Assembly (NCBI GenBank): GCA_902489075.1
Contig: CABTYO010000021.1
Span: forward strand, 1 to 37,147
Direction of reading: 5' to 3'
DNA length: 37,147 nt
Origin: an uncultured Faecalicatena sp.
GTDB lineage: Bacteria > Bacillota > Clostridia > Lachnospirales > Lachnospiraceae
In this document: piece after piece, positions 15,958 to 23,993 of the stretch
Position numbering within the stretch: position 1 is the first letter of the stretch
Layout: every line of letters begins with the position of its first letter
Made by a program: the position numbers and the translations under genes
The notes under the pieces: generated by a model
The model's input: the letters and a program-made list of their open reading frames with translations, nothing else
What the model was told of the DNA's origin: nothing
The model's database searches: none

Positions 15958-15986
15958 ATTATATATAACTTTCGGCAAAATGTAAA
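15958..15986 (-). promoter_or_regulatory. Promoter of tRNA-Pro
   Basis: Minus strand TTTACA (15981-15986), 17 bases, TATAAT (15958-15963), about 14 bases before the mature tRNA 5' end. Near consensus, as expected for a stable RNA. Confidence 0.8.
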
Positions 15987-16009
15987 GTGGAACCTTTTTA
16001 TTTTTCTCC

Positions 16010-16017
16010 CATACTAT
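16010..16017 (+). promoter_or_regulatory. Possible sporulation (sigma-E-like) -10 element of cotJABC
   Basis: CATACTAT fits the sigma-E -10 pattern CATANNNT and lies 36 bases before the first cotJ ATG. The -35 region is poor, so this is a weak call supported mainly by the gene content. Confidence 0.35.
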
Positions 16018-16052
16018 ATTAATGTAAACGTAAATGGAAGGAGATATCGCAA

Positions 16053-16616
16053 ATGGCGAATTATCAAAACAATATGCGTTATGGCAGACAGATGAATCCG
16101 AATAACAACCGCCGTAACATGCCTGGTAATAACAACAGCGGATGCGGCAATATGCCTTCCGGCAGCCGCATGGCTGACAACAACCGCCGGCCGGAATCCA
16201 TGCCTGATGAAGGCTGCCATAACTGCAGGCCCGAATCAGAAGGATGTCATACACAGAACCCCTGCAAAAATGATTGTAATGCAGGAACACGTAATTCCAT
16301 GGAAACGCACCCTCCTATGAGGAACAGAAATTCTATGGAGATGCGTCATCCTATGGGAAACAGAAATTCTATGGAGATGCGTCCCCCGATGGAAGGCAGG
16401 AACCGTATGGAGGAATGCCCTTCTGATTGTGAAAAGCCAAAACACAGACACTGTGAATGCCGCTATGATGCGCTGGAAGATTTTGCTCTGGCAATGGCTT
16501 ACGTTCCGTGGCAGAGATGGCAGAATCTGTTCGATCCATGCAAAGCCCTGCAGTGCGGTACGATTTTTGAGGAGCTTTTCAAACCATTTCACGGAAAAGG
16601 AGGCTGTAATCGATGA
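16053..16616 (+). CDS. cotJA: CotJA-type spore coat protein with a long N-terminal extension
   Basis: A 187-residue protein. The last 50 residues are the CotJA-type domain (YVPWQRWQNLFDP, then CGTIFEELFKPF), normally found in proteins of around 80 residues. The first 125 or so are an extension rich in Asn, Met, Arg, Pro and Cys, with a degenerate repeat RNSMEMR-PM three or four times (about 85-120). CotJA takes part in inner spore-coat assembly with CotJC. GGAGAT precedes the ATG. Its stop overlaps the cotJB start (ATGA). The cysteines and methionines suggest coat cross-linking or metal contact (inference). Confidence 0.85.
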   Translation: MANYQNNMRYGRQMNPNNNRRNMPGNNNSGCGNMPSGSRMADNNRRPESMPDEGCHNCRPESEGCHTQNPCKNDCNAGTRNSMETHPPMRNRNSMEMRHPMGNRNSMEMRPPMEGRNRMEECPSDCEKPKHRHCECRYDALEDFALAMAYVPWQRWQNLFDPCKALQCGTIFEELFKPFHGKGGCNR

Positions 16617-16882
16617 GTGAACGTCCATGCAGAAAAGAGCTGTTAGATAAAATCAATGTGGCAAGCTTCGCAGTGGATGATGTCAAGCTTTTCCTTGATA
16701 CACACCCATGTGATGAAGATGCCCTTGCTTACTTCCGCGAATTCAGCCGTATGAGAAATGAAGCATTGAAAGAATATGCTGCCGCCTTTGGCCCGCTTAC
16801 CATCGATACGACTATCTACTCCTGCGCCGATGTGTGGGACTGGACCGATGAGCCATGGCCGTGGCAGGAAGGAGGATGTTAA
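16613..16882 (+). CDS. cotJB: Spore coat protein CotJB
   Basis: An 89-residue protein matching CotJB in length and pattern: LLDKINVASFAVDDVKLFLD near the start, HPCDEDALAYF in the middle and an acidic, Trp-rich C-terminus (WDWTDEPWPWQ). It is the middle gene of cotJABC, overlapping cotJA by four bases and ending three bases before cotJC, so the three are translated together. It is needed with CotJA and CotJC in the coat; its exact role is not known. Confidence 0.9.
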   Translation: MSERPCRKELLDKINVASFAVDDVKLFLDTHPCDEDALAYFREFSRMRNEALKEYAAAFGPLTIDTTIYSCADVWDWTDEPWPWQEGGC

Positions 16883-16885
16883 TAT

Positions 16886-17503
16886 ATGTGGGGTTATGAA
16901 AAAAGATTACAGTATCCTGTAAAAATCACACAGACCAATCCAAAGATCGCCCAGATCATCATCACACAATTTGGCGGCCCGGATGGTGAGCTTGCTGCTT
17001 CTATGAGATATCTTTCCCAGAGATATACCATGCCTTACAAGGAAGTGACAGGAATCTTGACCGATATCGGAACAGAGGAATTGGCCCATATGGAAATGGT
17101 CTGCTCCATTGTCTATCAGCTCACTAAAAATCTGACTCCTGAGGAAATTGAAAAATCCGGTTTCGGAACCTATTATGTAGACCATACGCTGGCGCTCTGG
17201 CCTCAGGCAGCAAGCGGAGCACCCTGGACAGCAACTTACTTCCAGTCCAAAGGCGACCCGATCACCGATCTTCACGAAGATATGGCTGCAGAGCAAAAGG
17301 CAAGAACAACCTACGACAATATTCTCAGACTGGTAAAGGATCCTGAGGTCTGCGATCCGATCCGTTTCCTGAGAGCACGTGAAGTTGTTCACTATCAGCG
17401 TTTTGGTGAGAGCCTCCGTATTGTGCAGGATCATTTGGACAGCAGGAATTTCTATGCGATCAATCCTGAATTCGATGTACGTCAGGACTGTAATGGGAGA
17501 TAA
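16886..17503 (+). CDS. cotJC: CotJC, manganese-catalase-family spore coat protein
   Basis: A 205-residue four-helix-bundle protein of the dimanganese catalase family, found in the spore coat. Likely metal ligands are visible: Glu35, EELAHME (64-70) with Glu and His68, AAEQKAR with Glu136, and REVVHYQRF with His169. It would decompose peroxide or act as a structural coat protein. GGAGG lies upstream of the ATG, directly after cotJB. A hairpin downstream may end the operon. Confidence 0.93.
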   Translation: MWGYEKRLQYPVKITQTNPKIAQIIITQFGGPDGELAASMRYLSQRYTMPYKEVTGILTDIGTEELAHMEMVCSIVYQLTKNLTPEEIEKSGFGTYYVDHTLALWPQAASGAPWTATYFQSKGDPITDLHEDMAAEQKARTTYDNILRLVKDPEVCDPIRFLRAREVVHYQRFGESLRIVQDHLDSRNFYAINPEFDVRQDCNGR

Positions 17504-17535
17504 ATTTATCAGATAAAATAGATTTTCCAGATAAA

Positions 17536-17578
17536 AATGGCTGTCCGGGCAGAAAATTTTTCAGCCTGGATAGCCATT
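17536..17578. terminator. Hairpin after cotJC
   Basis: About 15 pairs (17536-17550 with 17564-17578, including G-U) around an AT-rich loop. There is no T run on the plus side, but AATGGC is preceded by an A tract, so it looks better as a terminator on the minus strand. Probable transcript end for cotJABC. Confidence 0.5.
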
Positions 17579-17657
17579 CATCGTATGTTTTGAAGTAAAT
17601 TTAAAAAATATTTTTTATGAGTCTGGTTTTGACAAGATATACTTTCATTCTCAATTT

Positions 17658-17666
17658 TGCTATAAT
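17658..17666 (+). promoter_or_regulatory. Extended -10 promoter of the DUF3841 pair
   Basis: TGCTATAAT, an exact extended -10. No good -35 at 17 bases; a TTGACA lies farther upstream at 26 bases. The start codon is 27 bases downstream of the -10. Confidence 0.5.
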
Positions 17667-17692
17667 AAAGAAAATAAAAAGGGGGCAGAAAA

Positions 17693-18250
17693 GTGGGAAA
17701 AATCAGAGTATGGACCAAACAGCATGAGCACGTACTAAAGGAATTGGAGGCAGAAGGCAGATACACTGCGAAACGGAAGTACATATTCATGGACCTCCAG
17801 GAACATGCGCCCCTTGTTCTGGAGGCGTACGAATGGCTGGTGAAGAACGGACCGGATGCGGCGAACCGTCCGGCTGATGTAGAATTTCCAGTGTGGGTAT
17901 CTTTTGAGAAGGATGCGGTCATGATGCTGACTGAAGGAACCGTGATCCTGGAGCTGGAACTGGACGAAGAGCTGATCACCAGAGTCAATATTGCAAAGTG
18001 GGGTACGATTTTAAATTATGGATACATTCCTGCGGATGAACGTGACGCGGCGAGACACAGAAAGCTGCTTGATGATTACGGGACAAGCGATGTGCAGGCT
18101 TATATGAGTCAGTTTTATCCGCAGATAAAGCAGGAGATTAAAGAGAGCTGGCGCCGTCTGTTTGATTCCAAGGTTCAGCTGGGAAATGACGCTGCCTACG
18201 GAAATATATGGGAGGTGAAGAAGGAATGGGTGAAACAAGTCATACGATAA
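17693..18250 (+). CDS. DUF3841 family protein, first of a pair
   Basis: A soluble 185-residue protein of unknown function. Pattern shared with DUF3841: a short IRVWTKQ beginning, EAYEWLVKNGPDAANRP, FPVWVSF, LELELDEELI, WGTILNYGYIP and a C-terminal SWRRLFD. No membrane segment, signal or catalytic motif is seen. Start is GTG with AGGGGG upstream. The second copy begins 25 bases before this stop, so the two are cotranslated. Confidence 0.75.
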   Translation: MGKIRVWTKQHEHVLKELEAEGRYTAKRKYIFMDLQEHAPLVLEAYEWLVKNGPDAANRPADVEFPVWVSFEKDAVMMLTEGTVILELELDEELITRVNIAKWGTILNYGYIPADERDAARHRKLLDDYGTSDVQAYMSQFYPQIKQEIKESWRRLFDSKVQLGNDAAYGNIWEVKKEWVKQVIR

Positions 18251-18804
18251 GACTTTATACATATCAGGCGGATGCCGTAGTAGAGGCAATCAAAAAAGAA
18301 GGCGTCTGTTTTTCAAAGGAAGCATATGTGCGGAAGAAGTATATGGAAAGCGCCAGGATTTTTACCACGGCATATTCCTGGTTCGTAAAAGAGGCAGAGA
18401 GAATTGTTCCGAAACCGGAAGGCGCAGAGTATCCTTACTGGGCATTCAAAGATCTCTACAGCGTGGACCAGTCCGGCGGTGGGAATGTGATGACGCTGGA
18501 GGTCCCATTGGATGAAGTGGTTCTGTTCGATCTATACGACTGGAATAAAATTATCTGTATGAAATACATCGGAGAAGATCAGCAGGACGAAGAGGAATTT
18601 CACCAGCAGCTGGCCCAGTGTGGATTAAAGGAGACAGACGTAATGCTCACGAACTTTTATCCGGAGTGGAAACAGAAGATTCTGGAGAGCTGGAGCAGAC
18701 TGTTCCTGTCAGATACACAGATTAAGCAGGGAAATTTAGAGAATGTCCGCAGCGTGCAGGCAGGGCTCTGGCGGATCAGGGAAGAGTGGATTACAGAAAA
18801 ATAA
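18226..18804 (+). CDS. DUF3841 family protein, second of a pair
   Basis: A soluble 192-residue paralog of the preceding protein with the same order of motifs: RLYTYQ, AYSWFVKEAE, YPYWAFK, TLEVPLDEVVLFD, a WNKIICMKYI segment and SWSRLFLS. The open frame starts six codons earlier, but GGAGG ten bases before the inner ATG favours the start used. It overlaps its neighbour by 25 bases. Tandem divergence suggests a heteromeric pair (inference). Function unknown. Confidence 0.72.
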   Translation: MGETSHTIRLYTYQADAVVEAIKKEGVCFSKEAYVRKKYMESARIFTTAYSWFVKEAERIVPKPEGAEYPYWAFKDLYSVDQSGGGNVMTLEVPLDEVVLFDLYDWNKIICMKYIGEDQQDEEEFHQQLAQCGLKETDVMLTNFYPEWKQKILESWSRLFLSDTQIKQGNLENVRSVQAGLWRIREEWITEK

Positions 18805-18864
18805 AGGGGGCTGCACATTCGTAATCCAGTATTTAACCTCATTGGACATTAGCCGACCAATAAA

Positions 18865-18908
18865 TATAGGTTACTGCATTTCGGACCTCCGTAGTGCAGT
18901 AACCTATA
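18865..18908. terminator. Bidirectional terminator between DUF3841 and htrA
   Basis: Perfect 14-bp stem (18865-18878 with 18895-18908) with a further CGGA/TCCG hairpin in the loop. It lies between convergent genes and is AT-rich on both flanks. Confidence 0.7.
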
Positions 18909-19009
18909 CTTTATTCAGCATCTCTGCTGCCCGCCCGCAGGGCATGGATTACGGGATGCCCTATGGGTATTCTTTGTCCAGCAGCTTTCTATGCGAATCC
19001 AGCTCTCTC

Positions 19010-20320
19010 CTACTCGGACTTAGCTCCCAGTGTTACCTCGTAAGTCTTCGCAGTATACTCGCCTGATGCCCCCGGAACCTGTACGGTCAGGGTCACCTTG
19101 TCACCCTTTGCGTAGAATTTCAGCTGTTCCTGCAGAGTGCTCATACCATCGATTGTAATTCCATTCAATTCGGTGATTACGCCGCCTTTCGTCATACCGG
19201 CCGCTTTCGCTCCGCCGCCCTTGCTCACATCTGTGATGTATACGCCAAGCGGCATGCTGAATCTCTCTGCATACTCTGATGTCACATCAAATCCTGTAAT
19301 TCCGAGATATCCTCTGTCTGCCTCCGGCACCTTTGTCTTGGTCTTCTGGTTCATCAGATTCGTAATGATATCGGATACATCACTGATCGGGATTGCATAT
19401 CCAACACCTTCTACGGAACTTCCTACCAGTTTGGCGGAGTTGATTCCGATGACCTCACCATTTGCATTGACAAGTGCACCGCCGCTGTTACCCGGATTGA
19501 TTGCCGCATCCGTCTGGATCAGCTTGACATCACTGGTTGATGTCTCTCCTGTCATCTGGTCTGTTGTTGTACTCTCACGGTCTGTTGCGCTGATAACACC
19601 AGTTGTAACGGACTGTCCATAGCCAAGTGCATTTCCGATTGCAATGGCAGGCTCACCGACTTTAATCTTGGTGGAGTCTCCTAAGGTTGCAACGGCGATG
19701 GCGTCCATTGTGCTGTCTGAAATTGTGTTCAGCGGAACTGCGATCACTGCCAGGTCATGAGCCGGGTCGGTTCCTTTGATATCCGCTTCCAGGCTCGTAT
19801 TATCGTTAAATGTCACCGTCAGAGTCTCACTGCCTTCTACTACGTGATTGTTCGTCACGATTAAAAGCTCTGAATCATTCTGTGCAATGATAATTCCTGT
19901 TCCGGCACTCTTGCTCTCCTGCTGGGATACCCCGCCGAAGAAATCCTGCACCTGCTGTACACTCATGTTCGTGATGGATACAACAGACGGCATCACACTC
20001 TCAACAACACCGGATACATCTGATGTGATGACATTCGATGTCTTTGTAAGAGATGCATTATTGACAGGTGCCACACTTTTTGAGGAAGTGGTGGAACTTT
20101 CATTTAGTCCAAGCAGCCTGCTTCCCACAATATTGGATGTAAGAAATGTGGCGCTTGATACGACTCCAAAAAGGAGTGCACATCCGGTTACCACGACTGC
20201 CTTTGGCATCTTCTTTTTTGGCTTCGGGCTCTTTGGTGCCCCGTTAAAATTCTGCTGGTTGTTATACTGAGCATTCCCCTGCTGTCCTTCGGGATTGTAA
20301 TAATTATATTGGTTTTCCAT
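19010..20320 (-). CDS. htrA: HtrA/DegP-family membrane-anchored serine protease
   Basis: Envelope quality-control protease of 436 residues. Residues 1-38 are Asn/Gln-rich and cytoplasmic, then one membrane anchor (about 41-63), a trypsin-like domain (about 105-320) and one PDZ domain (about 335-425). The triad is visible: His159 in TNNHVV, Asp189 in DPAHDLAVI, Ser279 in NPGNSGGAL. This is the usual Gram-positive one-PDZ form. It stands alone with its own upstream gap; no clear CssR-type repeat is seen. AGAAGGA precedes the ATG. Confidence 0.94.
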   Translation of the reverse strand: MENQYNYYNPEGQQGNAQYNNQQNFNGAPKSPKPKKKMPKAVVVTGCALLFGVVSSATFLTSNIVGSRLLGLNESSTTSSKSVAPVNNASLTKTSNVITSDVSGVVESVMPSVVSITNMSVQQVQDFFGGVSQQESKSAGTGIIIAQNDSELLIVTNNHVVEGSETLTVTFNDNTSLEADIKGTDPAHDLAVIAVPLNTISDSTMDAIAVATLGDSTKIKVGEPAIAIGNALGYGQSVTTGVISATDRESTTTDQMTGETSTSDVKLIQTDAAINPGNSGGALVNANGEVIGINSAKLVGSSVEGVGYAIPISDVSDIITNLMNQKTKTKVPEADRGYLGITGFDVTSEYAERFSMPLGVYITDVSKGGGAKAAGMTKGGVITELNGITIDGMSTLQEQLKFYAKGDKVTLTVQVPGASGEYTAKTYEVTLGAKSE

Positions 20321-20422
20321 ACAAATTCCTTCTTTCTCTTGTATTTTATATTGATATCATAACGGGTCTTTGTGATGGAATTGTGTTCAATTATTTAACA
20401 AACTTTGAAACACACCAAAATT

Positions 20423-22249
20423 TTATTCTACCGTAACAGATTTTGCAAGATTCCTCGGTTTATCCACGTCACAGCCCCTGCCGACAGAAATATAATATCC
20501 GAATAACTGCAGCGGAATGATTGCAAGTGAATTCGTAAAATAGCGGTTTGTCTCCGGTATATAGACCACATAGTCTGCCGCACGCTCCACTTCGTCGTTG
20601 CCCTCATTGGTCACTGCCAGGACGAAAGCGCCTCTGGTACGTACCTCTACCATATTGCTGATCATCTTCTTATACAGATCCTCCTGCGTCAGCACAGCCG
20701 CAACAAGTGTCCCCTCCTCGATCAGGGAGATCGTGCCATGCTTGAGTTCTCCGGCAGCGTATGCCTCGGAATGGATATAGGATATTTCTTTCAGCTTCAA
20801 AGATCCTTCCATGGAGATCGCATAGTCAATTCCTCTTCCAATAAAAAATACATCCCTCGCGGCAAGATATCTGTTTGCGAACTTCTGGATTCTGTTTTTA
20901 TTATTCAGCAGCAGCTCGATCTGATCAGGAAGACGTTTGATATCTTCAATGTATTCCTTCATCTCACTGTCAGTAATCTGTCCGCGCACCTTTGCAAACT
21001 TCATGGCAAGAAGATACATGGCAATCAGCTGACTGGAATATGCCTTCGTGGTAGCCACTGCGATCTCCGGTCCTGCCCAGGTATACATGACATTATCTGC
21101 TTCCCTTGCAATGGAACTTCCCACTACATTGACGATTCCCAGGACCTTTGCACCTCTTGCCCTGGATTCTCTGAGTGCAGCAAGTGAATCTGCCGTCTCA
21201 CCGGACTGGCTGATGATCACAACTAAAGTCCCCTCATCAATGATCGGGTCTCTGTAGCGGTATTCCGATGCCACATCCACTTCCACCGGAATCCTGGCCA
21301 TTCCTTCAAATACATACTTGCTCGTCACGCCTGCATGATATGCAGACCCGCATGCCACAATCATGATCTTGCGTACCGCCCGGATCTCCTCATCCGTCAT
21401 CCCCAATTCTTCGATCACGATATCGTTTCCTTTGATACGCGGTGAAAATGTATCCGTGACCGCCTTCGGCTGCTCATACATCTCTTTCAGCATAAAATGC
21501 TCATAGCCGCCCTTTTCTGCCGCATCCACATCCCATTCAATATGGGTCGGCTCCTTCTCAATACTCTCCTCATCCACATTAAAGAACTCCATGGAATCCT
21601 TTGTCATACGGACGATTTCTTCATTTTCTATAAAATAAACGTCCCTGGTATATTTCAGGACTGCCGGGACATCAGAGGCAATGATACAGCCATTTTCAGA
21701 CTCTCCCACGATCAGCGGGCTGTCCTTGCGGACCGCATACAACTCATCCGGATGATCCTTAAACATGATCCCCAGAGCATATGAGCCTTCCATACGGTGC
21801 ATGATCTTGGTGATCGTCTGCAGAGGATTCCCATGATAATAATAATCCAGCAGATGGGCAATCACCTCTGTATCCGTATCCGAAATAAATTCATATCCCT
21901 TAGCGTTCAGCTTCTTTTTCAGTTTCAAATAATTTTCAATAATCCCATTGTGTACGACAACAATACTCTGATCCTTGTTAAAATGCGGATGCGCATTCAC
22001 ATCTGACGGTTCTCCGTGAGTTGCCCATCTTGTGTGCCCGATTCCGATCATTCCCGGCATCATCTCACCATCGTGGGTTAATTCACTTAATACCTTCAGC
22101 CTGCCCTTGGATTTCTTCATACCGATCTCATTTCCATCAAACACAGCAATTCCCGCAGAATCATACCCACGGTACTCTAACTTAGACAAACCATCTAATA
22201 AAATCGGCGCTGCCTGCTTCTCACCTACGTATCCAACTATTCCGCACAT
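20423..22249 (-). CDS. glmS: Glutamine--fructose-6-phosphate aminotransferase (isomerising)
   Basis: Makes glucosamine-6-phosphate from fructose-6-phosphate and glutamine, the first step to UDP-GlcNAc. It has 608 residues. An N-terminal class II amidotransferase domain begins MCGIVGYVG with Cys2. Two SIS sugar-binding domains follow (about 290-420 and 460-595), with SQSGETADSLAALRE and the C-terminal DKPRNLAKSVTVE typical of the family. GGGAG precedes the ATG. I looked for a glmS ribozyme in the leader of about 60 bases and found none. It supplies the precursor for the peptidoglycan and wall-glycan genes nearby. Confidence 0.97.
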   Translation of the reverse strand: MCGIVGYVGEKQAAPILLDGLSKLEYRGYDSAGIAVFDGNEIGMKKSKGRLKVLSELTHDGEMMPGMIGIGHTRWATHGEPSDVNAHPHFNKDQSIVVVHNGIIENYLKLKKKLNAKGYEFISDTDTEVIAHLLDYYYHGNPLQTITKIMHRMEGSYALGIMFKDHPDELYAVRKDSPLIVGESENGCIIASDVPAVLKYTRDVYFIENEEIVRMTKDSMEFFNVDEESIEKEPTHIEWDVDAAEKGGYEHFMLKEMYEQPKAVTDTFSPRIKGNDIVIEELGMTDEEIRAVRKIMIVACGSAYHAGVTSKYVFEGMARIPVEVDVASEYRYRDPIIDEGTLVVIISQSGETADSLAALRESRARGAKVLGIVNVVGSSIAREADNVMYTWAGPEIAVATTKAYSSQLIAMYLLAMKFAKVRGQITDSEMKEYIEDIKRLPDQIELLLNNKNRIQKFANRYLAARDVFFIGRGIDYAISMEGSLKLKEISYIHSEAYAAGELKHGTISLIEEGTLVAAVLTQEDLYKKMISNMVEVRTRGAFVLAVTNEGNDEVERAADYVVYIPETNRYFTNSLAIIPLQLFGYYISVGRGCDVDKPRNLAKSVTVE

Positions 22250-22315
22250 ATCGTACTCCCTTCTTCCAGTAAAATTTCAAGTTGATTATAAAGTTGCAAA
22301 AAAACTAACGCGGAT

Positions 22316-22344
22316 ATTGTAACAAAGATTTAACAATTTGTAAA
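22316..22344 (-). promoter_or_regulatory. Promoter of glmS
   Basis: Minus strand TTTACA (22339-22344), 17 bases, TACAAT (22316-22321). Confidence 0.65.
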
Positions 22345-22381
22345 GAAAAATGCATATTGAACCGCAAATCTGAAACCACAA

Positions 22382-22421
22382 AGCGGGAAAAACAGAAGCC
22401 AACGCCTTTGTTTTTCCCGCT
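22382..22421. terminator. Hairpin downstream of the cohesin-domain gene
   Basis: Perfect 13-bp stem (22382-22394 with 22409-22421), G/C base and T/A-rich top, 14-base loop. The minus side lacks a long T tract; the plus side has T6. Probably ends the LCP-cohesin transcript. Confidence 0.6.
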
Positions 22422-22468
22422 CATTTTTTACTGCCTCACAGTAAATATATCTATATGCACTTTACTGG

Positions 22469-23965
22469 TTAGATGTCAATAAAATCCACAGAATAGTCAT
22501 CATCGTCTTTGGACTTACCAGACTTTCCGGACTTCCTGGACTTTCTTACCGGTTGTTCCTCGAAGTCATCATCAAAGAAATCATCGTCTTCATAGTCATC
22601 AAAACTATCATCCTCATCATCGTATTCGCCGAAGTCATCCTCTTCATCATCATAATCATCCAGCTCATCATCATCGTCATATTCTTCAAAGTCATCATCT
22701 GCTTCGAATCCGTCGTCTTCGTAATCCTCGTCGTCCTCATCAAAACCGATGAACTGGTCTCTTGACTTATTCTTTACACGCGGCATGTTGTCAGCATTGT
22801 CATCATCCAGGCCATACTCGTCATACAGGTCATCCAGTTCCTGATTCCTGTGTGAAAGCTTGACTGCCAGTACGATCATGATAATCAGGAGAAGAAGGAT
22901 CACGCCCCATACGGCACACATGACAACCGTCAGATGCTTCTCCAGGAAATTCATCACCTTGTCCGTAAGTGAATTTCCCGCAGACTCCTGCGTCTTGGCT
23001 GCTGGAACTGTATAACGCTGATATGTCTGCTCTGTCTCATCATACTGATAATATCCCTTTGTCCCTGCACTGCTCAGTGCATATACGAGATAATAGGACT
23101 TATCACTTGTGTTATTCCATGCTGTAAATTCCTTACCACTGATATCCAGGTGCGTCTCTTCATATTCAGCCGGAAGTCCTTCTGTATCCTTATGGTCCAT
23201 CAGATAGAGGGAAAGACCTGAATTCACATCAATTACTTCTGTCTTGGAAAATGATCCATCCTCTGTACTGTACAGGAAATAATCGGAATTCCCCTCACCG
23301 TCTTCCAGATAAAAGATATACTGTCCGCTCGCCTCCTGGTACATTGCCTTGGTAGTCTGGCCGTCAAGCTCAGTATCTACTGCTGCAAACCCATTCGGAA
23401 TGGCAGCTTCTGAGAAATTCGCATTCACTGTATAAGACACGCCGTCAACCTCTACCTTGAGACCGTCAGCAGATGCCTTCTTGTCCTTCCCGTCTTTATC
23501 ACCTGTGCCATCGTCTGTTACAGGGGTTCCGCCCTCAATCGTAACAGTTGAATCACCCGTTGACAGGTTTAATGTATCATTATTAAACAGATAGGCGGTA
23601 TAGTCCGATGCCTGAAGCTTGGTCGTACCTTCCTTGAGGGCTGTAAACTCCATGGTAAATTCTGCTTCCTGGGACGTGCCGTCGCCTTTATAGGAAAGCT
23701 TGACTGTTCCGTCTCCGCCAGTTGCATTCGTGCCGCTCTCAAATCTTAAAACGGATGAATCATATGTCACCGTGACATCTACATCTCCGATTGCTGCTCC
23801 GCCTGCATTCACCTTTGTCTTTACAGTTACTTTCTCCCCCGCTGCTGCGGATGGGTCTGAAAACTGCAATGTTCCCTCTGCTGCATACGCTTTCATGGAA
23901 AAACATGATATCGTCAGACATAATGCCAGCAATACAGCTCCTGCTCTTTTGATTATTCTCTCCAT
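22469..23965 (-). CDS. Cohesin-domain surface protein with membrane anchor and acidic cytoplasmic tail
   Basis: A 498-residue protein. Signal peptide 1-28 (cleavage after AYA), a cohesin-like beta domain (about 30-145; FSDPSAAAGEKVTVKT then VTVTYDSSVLRFE), a Lys/Asp linker, a second extracellular domain (about 166-320) without a recognised family, and a membrane segment (about 347-370). The cytoplasmic tail has 408-470 almost all Asp/Glu with Phe/Tyr, then a basic RKSRKSGKSGKSK patch and DDDDYSVDFIDI at the end. Cohesin domains bind dockerins or act as adhesive modules. It starts 28 bases after the LCP gene and is probably cotranscribed. Dockerin partners are not seen in the window. Confidence 0.82.
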   Translation of the reverse strand: MERIIKRAGAVLLALCLTISCFSMKAYAAEGTLQFSDPSAAAGEKVTVKTKVNAGGAAIGDVDVTVTYDSSVLRFESGTNATGGDGTVKLSYKGDGTSQEAEFTMEFTALKEGTTKLQASDYTAYLFNNDTLNLSTGDSTVTIEGGTPVTDDGTGDKDGKDKKASADGLKVEVDGVSYTVNANFSEAAIPNGFAAVDTELDGQTTKAMYQEASGQYIFYLEDGEGNSDYFLYSTEDGSFSKTEVIDVNSGLSLYLMDHKDTEGLPAEYEETHLDISGKEFTAWNNTSDKSYYLVYALSSAGTKGYYQYDETEQTYQRYTVPAAKTQESAGNSLTDKVMNFLEKHLTVVMCAVWGVILLLLIIMIVLAVKLSHRNQELDDLYDEYGLDDDNADNMPRVKNKSRDQFIGFDEDDEDYEDDGFEADDDFEEYDDDDELDDYDDEEDDFGEYDDEDDSFDDYEDDDFFDDDFEEQPVRKSRKSGKSGKSKDDDDYSVDFIDI

Positions 23966-23993
23966 CTGTCCTACCTCTTTTATTAATTATCTA

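Noticed and set aside
22250..22330. Possible glmS ribozyme in the leader of glmS
   Set aside because: The leader is only about 60 bases from the promoter, and no ribozyme core or double-pseudoknot sequence is visible.
22553..22765. Plus-strand frame rich in Ile and Val
   Set aside because: Antisense shadow of the Asp/Glu-rich tail of the cohesin-domain protein.
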